Below, in pieces: positions 23,488-32,836 of a stretch of 64,000 nt of DNA. A model generated the notes under the pieces. It made no database searches. It saw only the letters and a list, made by a program, of their open reading frames with translations, and had not been told where the DNA came from. Each line of letters opens with the position of its first letter. Within the stretch, counting starts at the first letter, position 1. This stretch comes from Halohasta litorea (GTDB lineage Archaea; Halobacteriota; Halobacteria; Halobacteriales; Haloferacaceae). Position numbers and translations under genes: made by a program. The stretch lies in contig NZ_JANHDJ010000002.1 in NCBI RefSeq assembly GCF_024494645.1, positions 558,001 to 622,000 of the forward strand, given 5' to 3'.

Positions 23488-24909
23488 ATGGACCGGCTCC
23501 GCAGCCTGCTCGCGTTCGTTGGGTCCCTCCTGGAACGGGCGGGCATCATCGAACAGGGTCGGCTCCGGTCGACCGTCGATCTCGCCTGGCCCCGCGTGAT
23601 CACCGGCTTCGCCATCATGTCGAAACAGACCGCGGACCTCGCCATGGTGGGGATGGTCCTCGGCGCGCCCGCGGTGGCGGGGTTGGCCTTCGCCGGGGCC
23701 TACTGGTCGGTCGGCAAGTTCGTCGCCATCGGTCTCGCCGGGGGAACGGTCAGTCTCGTTTCCCAAAATTACGGCGGCGACGAGGCCGGACGGGCCGCCT
23801 TGGTCGTCAAACAGAGCCTCTGGATCGCCCTGCTGTTAGCGGTACCGATCGTCGCGGGCTATGTCGCCCTTGCCGAGCCGCTGATCGGCCTGCTCAGCGA
23901 CAACCCCGCGGCCGTCGGCTACGGGACGACCTATCTCGCTGTCGTCGCTCCCGGCCTCGGCTTCGAGTTTTTAAACATGATCGCCAGCCGGACCTACGCC
24001 GGGGTGAGCGATACCTTCACGCCGATGGTCGTCCGGGCCGGTGGCGCGGTGATGAACGTCCTCATCAGCGGAACGTTGATCTTCGGCTTCGGACAGGGTG
24101 TGATGGGTGCGGCCATCGGGACGGCGGTCTCGACCGGCCTCGTGACGCTGGTGTTCTCCTGGGGAATGTTCGGCCGCGACTACTTCGGGACGGGGGCCAG
24201 TCCGGTCGCCCTCTCGGTGAGCGGCCCGCAGTTCGATCTCGACCTCACCCGGCAGTTGGTGCGGGTGTCGACGCCCCTTGTCGCCCGTCGGCTCTCGCAG
24301 GGGCTGGTCGTCTTCCCCCTGCTGGGAATCGCTGACCAGTTCGGCTCCGAGGCGGTCGCGGCCCTCGAAGTCGGCCGCCGGGTCCGGAATCTCGCTAACA
24401 GCGTGACGTGGGGCTTTTCGATCGCGGCGAGCACGCTCGTCGGCCAGCGGCTCGGCCGGGGCGAGGAGGCCGAAGCGGGGGCCTTCGGCCGGGAAATCAT
24501 CTCCCTCTCGCTGGTCGTCTACCTTCTGGTCGCCGCCGTGGTCGCCGGATTCGCCGAGCCGATCGCGGGCGTGTTCGTCGACGATCCCGCGGCGATCATA
24601 CTGACGACGAGTTTCGTGATCGTGGCAGCGGTGAGCGTGATCCCGCTGGGGGTCGGCGGCTCGGCGACCGGCGTACTCCGCGGGGCGGGCGACACCCGTA
24701 TCCCGTTTTATGCGTCGCTGATCGGCCTCTATCTCTGTGCGCTGCCGACGGCCTATCTGGGACTCGTGACGCCGCTGGGCGTGACTGCCCTGTATATCGC
24801 GCTCGTCGTCGAGACGACCGTTCCGGCGGCGATCTCGCTGTGGCGGTTCCGCACCGACCGCTGGAAGGCGGTCAGCCGGGCCTACCGTCCGGCTGGGGCC
24901 GACGACTGA
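23488..24909 (+). CDS. MATE-family multidrug exporter
   Basis: 473 residues and about twelve hydrophobic helices in two homologous halves (MatE repeats), e.g. MVGMVLGAPAVAGLAFAGAYW and the second-half counterpart LVARRLSQGLVVFPLLGIAD. Cation-coupled efflux of organic compounds across the membrane. ATG 23488 is preceded by GGAGG at 5-8 bp, which decides it over the in-frame GTG at 23428. Divergent from thiE; no regulator gene adjacent. Confidence 0.9.
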   Translation: MDRLRSLLAFVGSLLERAGIIEQGRLRSTVDLAWPRVITGFAIMSKQTADLAMVGMVLGAPAVAGLAFAGAYWSVGKFVAIGLAGGTVSLVSQNYGGDEAGRAALVVKQSLWIALLLAVPIVAGYVALAEPLIGLLSDNPAAVGYGTTYLAVVAPGLGFEFLNMIASRTYAGVSDTFTPMVVRAGGAVMNVLISGTLIFGFGQGVMGAAIGTAVSTGLVTLVFSWGMFGRDYFGTGASPVALSVSGPQFDLDLTRQLVRVSTPLVARRLSQGLVVFPLLGIADQFGSEAVAALEVGRRVRNLANSVTWGFSIAASTLVGQRLGRGEEAEAGAFGREIISLSLVVYLLVAAVVAGFAEPIAGVFVDDPAAIILTTSFVIVAAVSVIPLGVGGSATGVLRGAGDTRIPFYASLIGLYLCALPTAYLGLVTPLGVTALYIALVVETTVPAAISLWRFRTDRWKAVSRAYRPAGADD

Positions 24910-24920
24910 GCAGTGACTTC

Positions 24921-25559
24921 TTACTGTAGTTCGCCTGCGAACCAGTCGGCGGCCACGTCGGCGACTTCCGCCAGCTGTCCTTCTTCCTCAAAGAGGTGGC
25001 CAGCCCCCTCGACGACGTGGAGTTCCGTCTTGCAGGCCAACTGCGTGTCGGCCTCGCGGTTCAGTTCGAGGACGTCCCTGTCGGCTCCGCCGACGATCAA
25101 CAGTGTCGGGCTCTCGACCGCGTCGAAGGCCTCGCTGGCCATGTCGACCCGGCCGCCACGGGAGACGACTGCCCCGATATCGTCGCTCATGCGTGCGGCT
25201 GCCCGGAGCGCCGCCGCCGCGCCAGTGCTGGAGCCGAACAGGCCGACGCTCGGCTCGCGGTCGGCCTCGCGTGCTCGGAGCCAGTCGACTGCACCGACCA
25301 GCCGGTTGGTCAAACGCGGGATGTCGAACCGGTTTGCCCGGACCCGATCTTCGCCCTCGGTCAACAGGTCGAACAGCAGCGTGCCGAGGCCACGGCTGCG
25401 GATCACTTCGGCGACGTAGTTGTTCCGCGGGCTGTGGCGGCTCGACCCGCTGCCGTGGGCGAAGACGACGATCCCCGAGGCCCCGTCGGGCACCTCCAGG
25501 ATGCCGTCGAGTGTCACCTCGTCGAGTTCGATGTCGACGTGCGAGTCATGTTGTGTCAT
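24921..25559 (-). CDS. Alpha/beta hydrolase, dienelactone-hydrolase type
   Basis: 212 residues from ATG 25559 (MTQHDSHVDIE). Oxyanion segment VVFAHGSGSSRHSPRN near residue 35, nucleophile elbow GLFGSSTGAAAAL (Ser, about 110), acid in ILIVGGADRDVLEL-like strand and His in VVEGAGHLFEEEGQL. A small serine hydrolase; close relatives are annotated phosphoribosyltransferase-linked or dienelactone hydrolases, substrate unknown. It is convergent with the MATE gene (11-bp gap). Confidence 0.85.
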   Translation of the reverse strand: MTQHDSHVDIELDEVTLDGILEVPDGASGIVVFAHGSGSSRHSPRNNYVAEVIRSRGLGTLLFDLLTEGEDRVRANRFDIPRLTNRLVGAVDWLRAREADREPSVGLFGSSTGAAAALRAAARMSDDIGAVVSRGGRVDMASEAFDAVESPTLLIVGGADRDVLELNREADTQLACKTELHVVEGAGHLFEEEGQLAEVADVAADWFAGELQ

Positions 25560-25624
25560 ATGGTACCTAGGCACTCGACAGTGAATACGGTACGGATCGG
25601 TCGATCGTTCGGAACGAACGGTCG

Positions 25625-26554
25625 CTATTCGGGATGGGGCTCGTAGCCGTCACCGACTGCAATCCGGAGCGCCTTCGGCTGAATGCGAAGCGAGAGCTCT
25701 CGGCGTCGGATGATTTCGCCGTCGAGACTGAACGCGACCGGCTCCTCGTCGGCGACGGTGATGTCGAGGGCCGAAACGGTGTATCGGGCGGTCCAAGCGG
25801 TTTCCCGCTTCAGGAGGCGCTCGGCAGCGGCGGTTTTCAAGAGGCCGACTGAGCCGGAGGCCCTGACGAGGGTCACGTCGAACCGGCCGTCCTCCATGTT
25901 GGCCTGCTCGCTGCCGCTCGGCGGGAACCGTCGGCCGTTACCGATGAGCACGCCGACGGCGTCGCCGGTCCACACCGGATCGCTGCTACGATCGTCGTAC
26001 ATCTTCACGGCGACTCGAATACTATCGAAGCTGCGAACAGTTCGCAGCGTCGACAGCAGGTAGGCCGCCGCGCCCAAGCGGCGTTTCAGCTCCGGGCTCG
26101 TCTCCGCGCTGGCCTCCGCGGTGAGCCCGCCGACACAGGAGTTTATAAATGGGCGGTCGTCGGCAACGGCGAGGTCGATCCGGCGTCGCTCGCCGCGCTC
26201 GAAGACCTCGAAGGCCTGTTCGATCCCGTTGATCCCGATGTTTCGGGCGAAGTTGTTCCCCGTCCCGCAGGGGACGACGCCGACAGTGACACGGTCGAGC
26301 CCCCCGGCATCGGCGATGCCGCGGACGACCTCGTTGAGGGTGCCATCTCCACCGGCCGCAGCCACGAACGTCGCACCCCCCGCGACGGCCTCCCTGGCGA
26401 GGTCGACGCCGTGGCCCGCGTGGTCGGTCTCACGAACCCGAACCCCGTGGTCGGCCGCCGCCTCCCGAACCGCCGGGAGGTGGTCGCCGCTGCCGCTCAC
26501 GGGATTGCACACGACGACGGTGTCTGCCGAAGCGTCGGTACCACTGGAGAGCAT
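25625..26554 (-). CDS. Diacylglycerol/lipid kinase family protein (YegS/DagK-like)
   Basis: 309 residues from ATG 26554 (MLSSGTDASADTV). DAGK catalytic domain: VVCNPVSGSGDH at the N-terminus, AAAGGDGTLNEVVRGIA (Gly-rich ATP loop, G-G-D-G), and VGVVPCGTGNNFARN; the C-terminal beta sandwich includes FSLDGEIIRRRELSLRIQP. Phosphorylates a lipid-linked alcohol; in archaea the natural substrate (archaeol-type or polyprenol) is not known from sequence. The frame runs another 70 codons upstream without likely start signals, overlapping the divergent gene at 26733. Confidence 0.88.
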   Translation of the reverse strand: MLSSGTDASADTVVVCNPVSGSGDHLPAVREAAADHGVRVRETDHAGHGVDLAREAVAGGATFVAAAGGDGTLNEVVRGIADAGGLDRVTVGVVPCGTGNNFARNIGINGIEQAFEVFERGERRRIDLAVADDRPFINSCVGGLTAEASAETSPELKRRLGAAAYLLSTLRTVRSFDSIRVAVKMYDDRSSDPVWTGDAVGVLIGNGRRFPPSGSEQANMEDGRFDVTLVRASGSVGLLKTAAAERLLKRETAWTARYTVSALDITVADEEPVAFSLDGEIIRRRELSLRIQPKALRIAVGDGYEPHPE

Positions 26555-26732
26555 TCGGGACGTGCGGGGCCACAGACAGCGACGGTGTGCATCCCCAAGA
26601 CCGTTGTTGCCAACGGCGGTACCCACGCTCGGACGACTCTCCGCTGTCAGCGAGTCTCCCGTGAATCGATCTATCTTTCGGCCGGAAGTCAGAGCTAAGT
26701 AACTCAGCGGCGGCCATACTAGACGGACAATT

Positions 26733-28526
26733 ATGCGCGATACAGATACCAGTCCCCACGACATTACGACCGACCACGAAACGATCAGAGAGTGGGTCGA
26801 GCAGCGAGACGGGACGCCTGCACAGGAGACCGGACAGGGCGACGACGCCCGGAGCCTCTATGTCGTCCAGGAGGACGAGACTATGGAGGGCCTCGAACCG
26901 ATCTCGTGGGAGGCGTTCTTCGAGACGTTCGAGGCCGAGGAGTTGGCGTTCGTCTACCAGGACCGGGATGTCGGCGAGACCGACGAGTGGCTCTACGATC
27001 TGATCGACCGCGAGGAGGTCGCCGAACGGGCCTCCCTGGGGACGACAGACGTCGAGCAGTCGCTGCTCGACGGCGAGGTCGTCCGCAGCGAGCTCACCGA
27101 GACGAAAGTCATCGAGACGACGGTGGTCGAAACCGACCGGATCGAAAGCGAGATCGTCGACAGCGAGATCGTCGAGAGCAACCTCGTCGACCGCGAGACG
27201 ATCGGCCGCGAGATCATCGGCGTCTCCTTCGAGGACGCGCCGGACGACCTCACTCCCACGCTCCGATCGGAACGGGCCGAGCCGACAACTGTCGAGGGAG
27301 ACACCGGTCAGGCGTCTCCAGGAGCCGAGTCGCCAGCCGCCGAGGGCGATTCCGATCAGGATTCGACGACCCCTGCAGACAGCCCCTTCGACGAGCCAAC
27401 CGACAAGACGATTCCGGACCCACCGGTCCAGCGGCGGTCGACCGACCGCGAGGAGGTCAACCGAACGGCGACGAGCCAGCAGTCGATGCGACGGGATGCC
27501 ACCGGCCAAGAGCCCGGCGACCGCCGAGCGAGCGACTCACAGTCGGACGACGCGTCGACTTCCCACCAGACCAGCGACGAGGCGACGACTGACCGCCAGC
27601 CGATCGACGAGACGACAGCCGAGCCCGCGGCCGACCGACAGGATGAGACGGCCTCGACAGCGGGATTAGACGTCGGCGACGGCGTCGTCCTGGATGTCCA
27701 CGACACCGTCCGGACGACGACCGAGGTGTTCGACCGCAAAACAGTCGAAAGTCGTGTGGTCGACCAGGAGATCACCGAGGCGGATACCGTCGAGAGCGAC
27801 GCGATCGACATTCAGGGTGTCGAGGAGACGATCATCGAAAGCGATCTGATCGACGGGGAGGTCGTTACCGACGAGACTGGCGAGACCGACGCCCCGACTG
27901 CAGGAATGCCCAGCGGGGCGATCGAAAGCGAGCGAACCGAGGGCGATGCGATCCACAGCCAGTTCGTCGAGCGCCGCCTCGTCGAGACCGAGTCGACCGA
28001 ACACCACCAGCTGACCTGCGATATTTCCGATCACATGTTGGCCGACACCGTAGACAGCCGGAGCACGGTGATCGAGCGGGCGATCGTCGACCGGGAGGCC
28101 GACGAGGAGGTCATGCTCCAGGAGCCCGAGGCTGGCGTTCGGACGTCCGACGAACAGATAGCGGCTGCCGAGGAAAGTGCGACGCCGACCGCCGGAGCCG
28201 ACGCCGAGATGGCTGCCGAGCCCGGCGACACCGGCGAGGCGGGGGCGACCAGTGAGGGTGGAGCGTCCGACGACTCGGCCACAGAAATGCAGGCGCTGAC
28301 TGACGACGAGATCGGCAAACAGGTCGTCTCCGGCAACAAGGACGTCGGGATCGTCAGCGACGTCGACACCGAAACCCAGACGCTGTATGTCGACCCCGAG
28401 CCGAGCCTCACCGATCGCATCAAAGCCACCCTCGACTGGGGCGATACCGACGACGACAGCTATCCCGTCGGCGAGGATCAAATCGAGGCAGTCGACGACG
28501 ACGAGATACGGATCTCCAAACTCTGA
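26733..28526 (+). CDS. Pentad-repeat acidic protein with C-terminal PRC-barrel-like domain
   Basis: 597 residues, no signal peptide. Residues 1-105 look like a small stand-alone haloarchaeal domain (REWVEQRDGTPA ... ISWEAFFETFEAEELAFVYQ). Then three blocks (about 110-168, 329-392 and 398-455) of five-residue repeats with consensus E-S-x-[VIL]-[VI], e.g. IVDSE IVESN LVDRE and ESRVV DQEIT EADTV ESDAI, joined by disordered acidic Gln/Thr/Asp-rich linkers (about 170-325). The last ~70 residues (LTDDEIGKQVVSGNKDVGIVSDVDTE ...) resemble a PRC barrel. The regular pentads suggest a beta-helix or elongated scaffold. Function unknown; single gene, divergent from the lipid kinase. Confidence 0.8.
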   Translation: MRDTDTSPHDITTDHETIREWVEQRDGTPAQETGQGDDARSLYVVQEDETMEGLEPISWEAFFETFEAEELAFVYQDRDVGETDEWLYDLIDREEVAERASLGTTDVEQSLLDGEVVRSELTETKVIETTVVETDRIESEIVDSEIVESNLVDRETIGREIIGVSFEDAPDDLTPTLRSERAEPTTVEGDTGQASPGAESPAAEGDSDQDSTTPADSPFDEPTDKTIPDPPVQRRSTDREEVNRTATSQQSMRRDATGQEPGDRRASDSQSDDASTSHQTSDEATTDRQPIDETTAEPAADRQDETASTAGLDVGDGVVLDVHDTVRTTTEVFDRKTVESRVVDQEITEADTVESDAIDIQGVEETIIESDLIDGEVVTDETGETDAPTAGMPSGAIESERTEGDAIHSQFVERRLVETESTEHHQLTCDISDHMLADTVDSRSTVIERAIVDREADEEVMLQEPEAGVRTSDEQIAAAEESATPTAGADAEMAAEPGDTGEAGATSEGGASDDSATEMQALTDDEIGKQVVSGNKDVGIVSDVDTETQTLYVDPEPSLTDRIKATLDWGDTDDDSYPVGEDQIEAVDDDEIRISKL

Positions 28527-28532
28527 GCGAGG

Positions 28533-29447
28533 TCAGTCGACGCGACAACCGGCACAGCCGACTGCCGTCGCGAGACCGTCGGGGAGGTCCAGTTCGGTGG
28601 GCGGAAGCTCGGCCCAGAGACACCGCTGGAAGGCCACGTCGACGCCGGTCGTGTCCCGAATGGCATCCAGGCTGGTGCGGAGGGTCTCCCACTCGTCGGG
28701 CTGGAGGTCGAGTTCGTCTTGGCTTCCCATCACGCCCGTGTTAGTTGGATCGGTCGAGTGACACAGCGCCAAGTGGGCGATCTCGTGGCAGATCAGTTTG
28801 GCTTCGGCCTCGGGGCTGTGGCTGCCAGCAACCACCGCGCGGTTGCCGGTGTTGAACCCGCTGACGTAGCCCGAGCCGCCATCGAACTTCGTCCACGGAC
28901 TGTAGAGGTACTCGTGGTGCGCCCCCTCGCCGAACCCCGGGACGACGATCAGCTGGATGGCGACGTTTTTCAGTCGGCGCTCGATGGTTCGGTGGTAGAA
29001 ACTCCACGGCGACCAGAGGATCTCTCGGGCGTTGTAACCGTATCGCCGCTCGAAGGTCGCCCGGTCGTAGCGATCGGGGTAGTCGAGCCACTGGAGGTGG
29101 ATGCCGTTGGCTCGAAACAGCTCGACCAGCCGTGATTTCGTTCGCTCGCGAACCGACGCGTCACCAACGTACCGGACGTCGACCAGGAGATCGCGGCGCG
29201 TGCTGTCGAGCCCCGAAAACTGGTCGGCCCCGAAAACGCCGGTCAGCCACTCCCCGAACGCCGCATCCGCTTCGAGCGAGTCGGGAATCCCGTCGCCGTC
29301 GGCGTCCCGATACGAGCGGTCGAGCCCGTAGGCGGTCGCCCCGATCCCGATCGGCGTCGCAACCAGCCCGCCGACGGCCCTGAGAACCCCGCGCCGACTC
29401 CGCGGCCTCGACCTGCCCGGCTCGCCGTTTCGATCAGTACCATTCAC
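28533..29447 (-). CDS. Exported zincin-like metalloprotease candidate
   Basis: 304 residues. A twin-arginine signal (RPRSRRGVLRAVGG, hydrophobic to about residue 42) targets it outside. Next, DADGDGIPDSLE is a calcium-binding thrombospondin-3/EF-type loop. Around residue 220 ICHEIAHLALCH gives H-E-x2-H-x4-H, a gluzincin/metzincin-like zinc site. No known peptidase family is obvious beyond this motif; six Cys are present. The stop lies 6 bp from that of the pentad protein (convergent). Protease activity is an inference from the zinc motif. Confidence 0.75.
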   Translation of the reverse strand: MNGTDRNGEPGRSRPRSRRGVLRAVGGLVATPIGIGATAYGLDRSYRDADGDGIPDSLEADAAFGEWLTGVFGADQFSGLDSTRRDLLVDVRYVGDASVRERTKSRLVELFRANGIHLQWLDYPDRYDRATFERRYGYNAREILWSPWSFYHRTIERRLKNVAIQLIVVPGFGEGAHHEYLYSPWTKFDGGSGYVSGFNTGNRAVVAGSHSPEAEAKLICHEIAHLALCHSTDPTNTGVMGSQDELDLQPDEWETLRTSLDAIRDTTGVDVAFQRCLWAELPPTELDLPDGLATAVGCAGCRVD

Positions 29448-29695
29448 AGTCAGGTTGCCCGGACTGTCCTGAATTCGATATATGAATAGTCGAATCGATT
29501 ATCTCTGTAAACAGTAAATATACGTAAGATATAACGAACATAGTTACAGCCATGTCACCATATGTGGTATATGAATACAGCTATCTGACAGCCAGCTGTA
29601 TCCGGATGGTTTCAATTGTAAAACACTTAAAATCAAAATCGATGGGAGAAGTGTAACGCAGAAACTACTATATATCCACCCGACAATCGCATGGC

Positions 29696-30079
29696 ATGAG
29701 CGACCGGGCACTCGTTGTCGACGACTCTTCGTTCCAGCGGACTATCGTCTCGAATACCATCGAAGACTGGTTCGATATCGTCGCGACTGCCGAAAACGGA
29801 AAGGAGGCCATCGAGCAGTTCAAAAAGGAGCGGCCGGACGTGGTGACGATGGATATCATGATGCCGGAGATGGACGGCATCACGGCGGTCAAAAACATCA
29901 AGGAGATCTCCCCGGAGACGATCATCGTGATGGTCACGAGCGTCAAGCAGAAACAGAAGATGCGGGAGGCCGCCAAGGCGGGGGCCGACGGCTACGTGAC
30001 CAAGCCGGTCAACACGAAAAAGCTCCGCGACGAGTTCGCCGACGTGCTCGACTGGCCCGCCGCGAGCCAAGATATATAA
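29696..30079 (+). CDS. CheY-like response regulator
   Basis: 127 residues, one receiver domain: acidic pair DD (9-10), phosphoacceptor D53 in VVTMDIMMPEMDG, T81 in VMVTSVKQKQK and K103 in YVTKPVN. The MPEMDGI sequence is characteristic of CheY, but no chemotaxis gene is nearby, so the partner kinase is unknown. TATA-like CTATATAT lies ~25 bp before the ATG. The preceding 248 bp (29448-29695) are AT-rich and show no gene. Confidence 0.88.
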   Translation: MSDRALVVDDSSFQRTIVSNTIEDWFDIVATAENGKEAIEQFKKERPDVVTMDIMMPEMDGITAVKNIKEISPETIIVMVTSVKQKQKMREAAKAGADGYVTKPVNTKKLRDEFADVLDWPAASQDI

Positions 30080-30083
30080 ACCG

Positions 30084-30890
30084 CTACCGCAGCGACGAGA
30101 GGACCGCCGAGAGACCCTGTTGGCTTTTCATCGCACCGAGTTTCGCCAGCGATCCGCCTTTCAGCGCCGCGAGTTTGGCGTAGGAGGCGGTCGTCACGGT
30201 GCCGAGTTTGGCGTAGTAGCCGCTTTTGCGCCCCGCGCCGATACAGTAGTGTTTGGCCGCCATCGGGATCGGGGCGCGGCGACCCTGAACGCCGGTCGAC
30301 CCCTCGCGGATCGCCGCCAGCACGTCCTCGGCGGTCACCGACGCCCGACTCTCGGCCTCGACGGTGATTTCGGTGTAGGCGCGACCAACATAGGGGAGCG
30401 TGTGAGCGTCGCTGGCGGCGACCGTCGGATAGCCGTAAGCGTCGGCAAAGCGGCGGGCCCGACGGTTCTTGTAGCCGGTGAACAGCCACGCGTTGAACGC
30501 TTCGACGGCGTCGACGTCCGGGATGTTCTTCTTGCGGACGCCGTGGCGGGTCCGCTGGAACGGATGGGGGACGACCGCGACGCCGCCGTGGTCCCGGATC
30601 CACTCGACGGTCTCGTCGTAGGGCGCGCGGCGGGGTGGCATCTCCTCGACGCCGATCGCCAGCAGGTGGCCGTGGGCCGTCGAGACCTCGACGCCCGGAA
30701 TCCCCACCAGCCCGTAGTTGGGGGCCAACTCGGCGGCTCGAAGCGACTCGTCCATCACGTCGTGGTCGGTGATGACGACGCCATCGAGGCCGATGTCGGC
30801 GGCGTGTTCTAGAATGAGATCGACCGGTTCGCTCCCGTCATAGGAGTCCTCGGAGTGGACGTGGAGGTCGATCTGGAGGGGTAGCTCCAT
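30084..30890 (-). CDS. PHP-domain phosphoesterase with basic 11-residue repeat tail
   Basis: 268 residues from ATG 30890. PHP metal-site motifs in order: DLHVHSEDSYDGS, VITDHDVMDE, GVEVSTAHGHLLAIG, VVPHPFQRTRHG and AASDAHTLPYVGRAYT, so a trinuclear metal hydrolase acting on phosphoesters. The C-terminal ~35 residues are unusual: three 11-residue units, YAKLGTVTTAS, YAKLAALKGGS and LAKLGAMKSQQ, basic and amphipathic in an otherwise acidic protein, possibly for membrane or nucleic-acid contact. Convergent with the CheY-like gene (4-bp gap). Confidence 0.85.
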   Translation of the reverse strand: MELPLQIDLHVHSEDSYDGSEPVDLILEHAADIGLDGVVITDHDVMDESLRAAELAPNYGLVGIPGVEVSTAHGHLLAIGVEEMPPRRAPYDETVEWIRDHGGVAVVPHPFQRTRHGVRKKNIPDVDAVEAFNAWLFTGYKNRRARRFADAYGYPTVAASDAHTLPYVGRAYTEITVEAESRASVTAEDVLAAIREGSTGVQGRRAPIPMAAKHYCIGAGRKSGYYAKLGTVTTASYAKLAALKGGSLAKLGAMKSQQGLSAVLSSLR

Positions 30891-31007
30891 GTCTACAACT
30901 ACTACCAAGCGGACACGGAAAAAGACACTCATCAGATATTGACATTGGAGGGCGTGAGACGACGTTGCCGAGGGAGTATCGAACGCGGATCACAGTCCGG
31001 CCGACAG

Positions 31008-32069
31008 TCAGCGGTCGTCCACTACTGCCTCGCCGACGTCGACCCCGTTCCAGAAGGCTTTGTGGGCCCGTCCCTCGCCGACGAGCCAGTCGCCAGCGAC
31101 GTACAGCCCCTCGTTTCGGAGTTCGCTGACGGCGTCATCGTTGAGGCCCGCATTCGGCTGGGCATACCGCCAGCCTTGGTCGTCGACCCATCCGGGCTCG
31201 GCGAGCCGATCGTCGTCCAGGAGGTCGGCGACCATCCCCGCAACCTCGTCGGCGGCCGAATCGAGGGGGTCGTCGTAGTGGGCCGTAGACCAGTCGGGAG
31301 CCATCTGGACGATCAGCAGGCTCTCGCCGTCGGGGACGTGGCCCTCCTTACAGGATTCGCGGGCTAGCCAGCCGATCGGGTGTTCGCGGTCGGTGTTGAC
31401 CAGCGCGTAGTAGGGCCGGTCGGTCTCGAAGGGATACTGGAGGACGAGGGTCCGAACCGTCCGGTAGGGAACCTCGCGGACGGCGTCGATCGCTTTTTTA
31501 AGTGTGGACATAGCAGGATTGTCGGCGGCGAGGGTCGTCGACGCCAACAACTCGGCAGTCTGCGGCGCTGGCGGCGTGAGGACGACTCCCTCGAAGGAAC
31601 CGTGGCTGTCGCCGTCGGTGTCCGACGGCGTCCAGCCGTCGTCCCTTTTATAAAGGCCGTCGACGCGGGTCGACTGTTTGACGGTCGCATCACTCTCACT
31701 TAAAAGGCGTTTGGCGAACTGGGTGATGCCGTCGGTCCAGGACCACTTGTGGGCCTCCTGACGGTCGCCGGGGGCGATATCGCCGCTGGCGTCGAACGTC
31801 CAGACCGGTTCGTCGATGTCGACCAGTCCCTCCGTGCCGAGCTCGCGGACCAGCTCGTCGGTCCGGCCGTCGCTGTCCTTGATGTAGTTCGCGCCGTGGT
31901 CGTAGCGACAGCCGTGTTTCCGCCGGGTCGCCGCCCGCCCGCCGACCCCGCGGCTCTTTTCGAGAATCGTCACGTCGACCGGCTCCTCCCGGAGCCGGTA
32001 GGCAACCGCGACGCCCGCCAGTCCCGCGCCGACGATACAGACCTCGCCGTCGCCCGCTGCTGTTGTCAT
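31008..32069 (-). CDS. FAD/NAD(P)-binding amine-oxidase-like protein (renalase-like)
   Basis: 353 residues from ATG 32069. FAD fold VCIVGAGLAGVAVAYRL at residues ~9-25, then LEKSRGVGGRAATRR (typical of renalase/phytoene-desaturase-like amine oxidases), C-terminal GLYVAGDWLVGEGRAHKAFWNG. Likely soluble flavoprotein oxidoreductase; the substrate is unknown. A longer upstream frame (to 32426) is rejected because it is out of character (Arg-rich) and overlaps the divergent HAD gene. Confidence 0.85.
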   Translation of the reverse strand: MTTAAGDGEVCIVGAGLAGVAVAYRLREEPVDVTILEKSRGVGGRAATRRKHGCRYDHGANYIKDSDGRTDELVRELGTEGLVDIDEPVWTFDASGDIAPGDRQEAHKWSWTDGITQFAKRLLSESDATVKQSTRVDGLYKRDDGWTPSDTDGDSHGSFEGVVLTPPAPQTAELLASTTLAADNPAMSTLKKAIDAVREVPYRTVRTLVLQYPFETDRPYYALVNTDREHPIGWLARESCKEGHVPDGESLLIVQMAPDWSTAHYDDPLDSAADEVAGMVADLLDDDRLAEPGWVDDQGWRYAQPNAGLNDDAVSELRNEGLYVAGDWLVGEGRAHKAFWNGVDVGEAVVDDR

Positions 32070-32170
32070 ACTCGCTCTACGGTGGCGACGGGCTAAAATC
32101 CCCGCCGCGGATCGCCTTCTCGTGGCCGGTGTTGCACACTGTTTTCCCGCTGCCGGTCGTGGATTCCGAT

Positions 32171-32836
32171 ATGTACGATGCGGTGATATTCGATAGCGAC
32201 GGGGTGTTGGTCTCGCGGACACCCTACGACGTGCTTCGGGAGGCGACCTGGGCGGCCTTCGACGCCGCGGGCGTTGCCGATCCCGAACCCTCGACGGTCG
32301 AGTCGATGGTGGTCGACGTCTCGCCCGCCGAGGTTCGGCAGGTCTGCGACCGGTATGACCTCGACCCCGAGGCGTTCTGGGAACAGCGGGACCGACTGTC
32401 GGCCAAGCGCCAGCAGGTCGAGGCACGCGCTGGCCGGAAGACGCCCTACGAGGACGTCAGCGCCCTCGATCGGCTCTCGATCCCCTTGGGGATCGTCAGT
32501 TCGAACCAGCAGGCGACCGTCGATTTCCTCTTAGAGCAGTTCGGGTTGGGTTCCTATTTCGCGGTCGCTCTCGGTCGCGAGCCGACCCTCGCCAGCCTCA
32601 ACCGGAAAAAACCGGCTCCCTACTACCTCCACCGTGCCGCCGACGCGCTCGATGCGGAGTCGGTGCTGTTCGTCGGCGACAACGACTCGGATATCGAAGC
32701 CGCAGCCAACGCGGGCGTCGACTCGGCGTTCATCCGCCGACCCCACCGCCGGAACCACCAGCCGTCGCCGACACCGACACATATCGTCGAAGACCTCCAC
32801 GATATCGTCGGCCTCTGCCGGTCACGGCCCGCCTGA
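32171..32836 (+). CDS. HAD-superfamily hydrolase
   Basis: 221 residues. Motif I VIFDSDGVLVSRTP (D-x-D-G), motif II IVSSNQQ, motif III Lys in NRKKPAPYYLHRA, motif IV VLFVGDNDSDIEAAANAG. Member of the phosphoglycolate-phosphatase-like branch (alpha-helical cap between motif I and II). Substrate unknown. ATG 32171, about 100 bp from the divergent flavoprotein gene. Confidence 0.9.
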   Translation: MYDAVIFDSDGVLVSRTPYDVLREATWAAFDAAGVADPEPSTVESMVVDVSPAEVRQVCDRYDLDPEAFWEQRDRLSAKRQQVEARAGRKTPYEDVSALDRLSIPLGIVSSNQQATVDFLLEQFGLGSYFAVALGREPTLASLNRKKPAPYYLHRAADALDAESVLFVGDNDSDIEAAANAGVDSAFIRRPHRRNHQPSPTPTHIVEDLHDIVGLCRSRPA

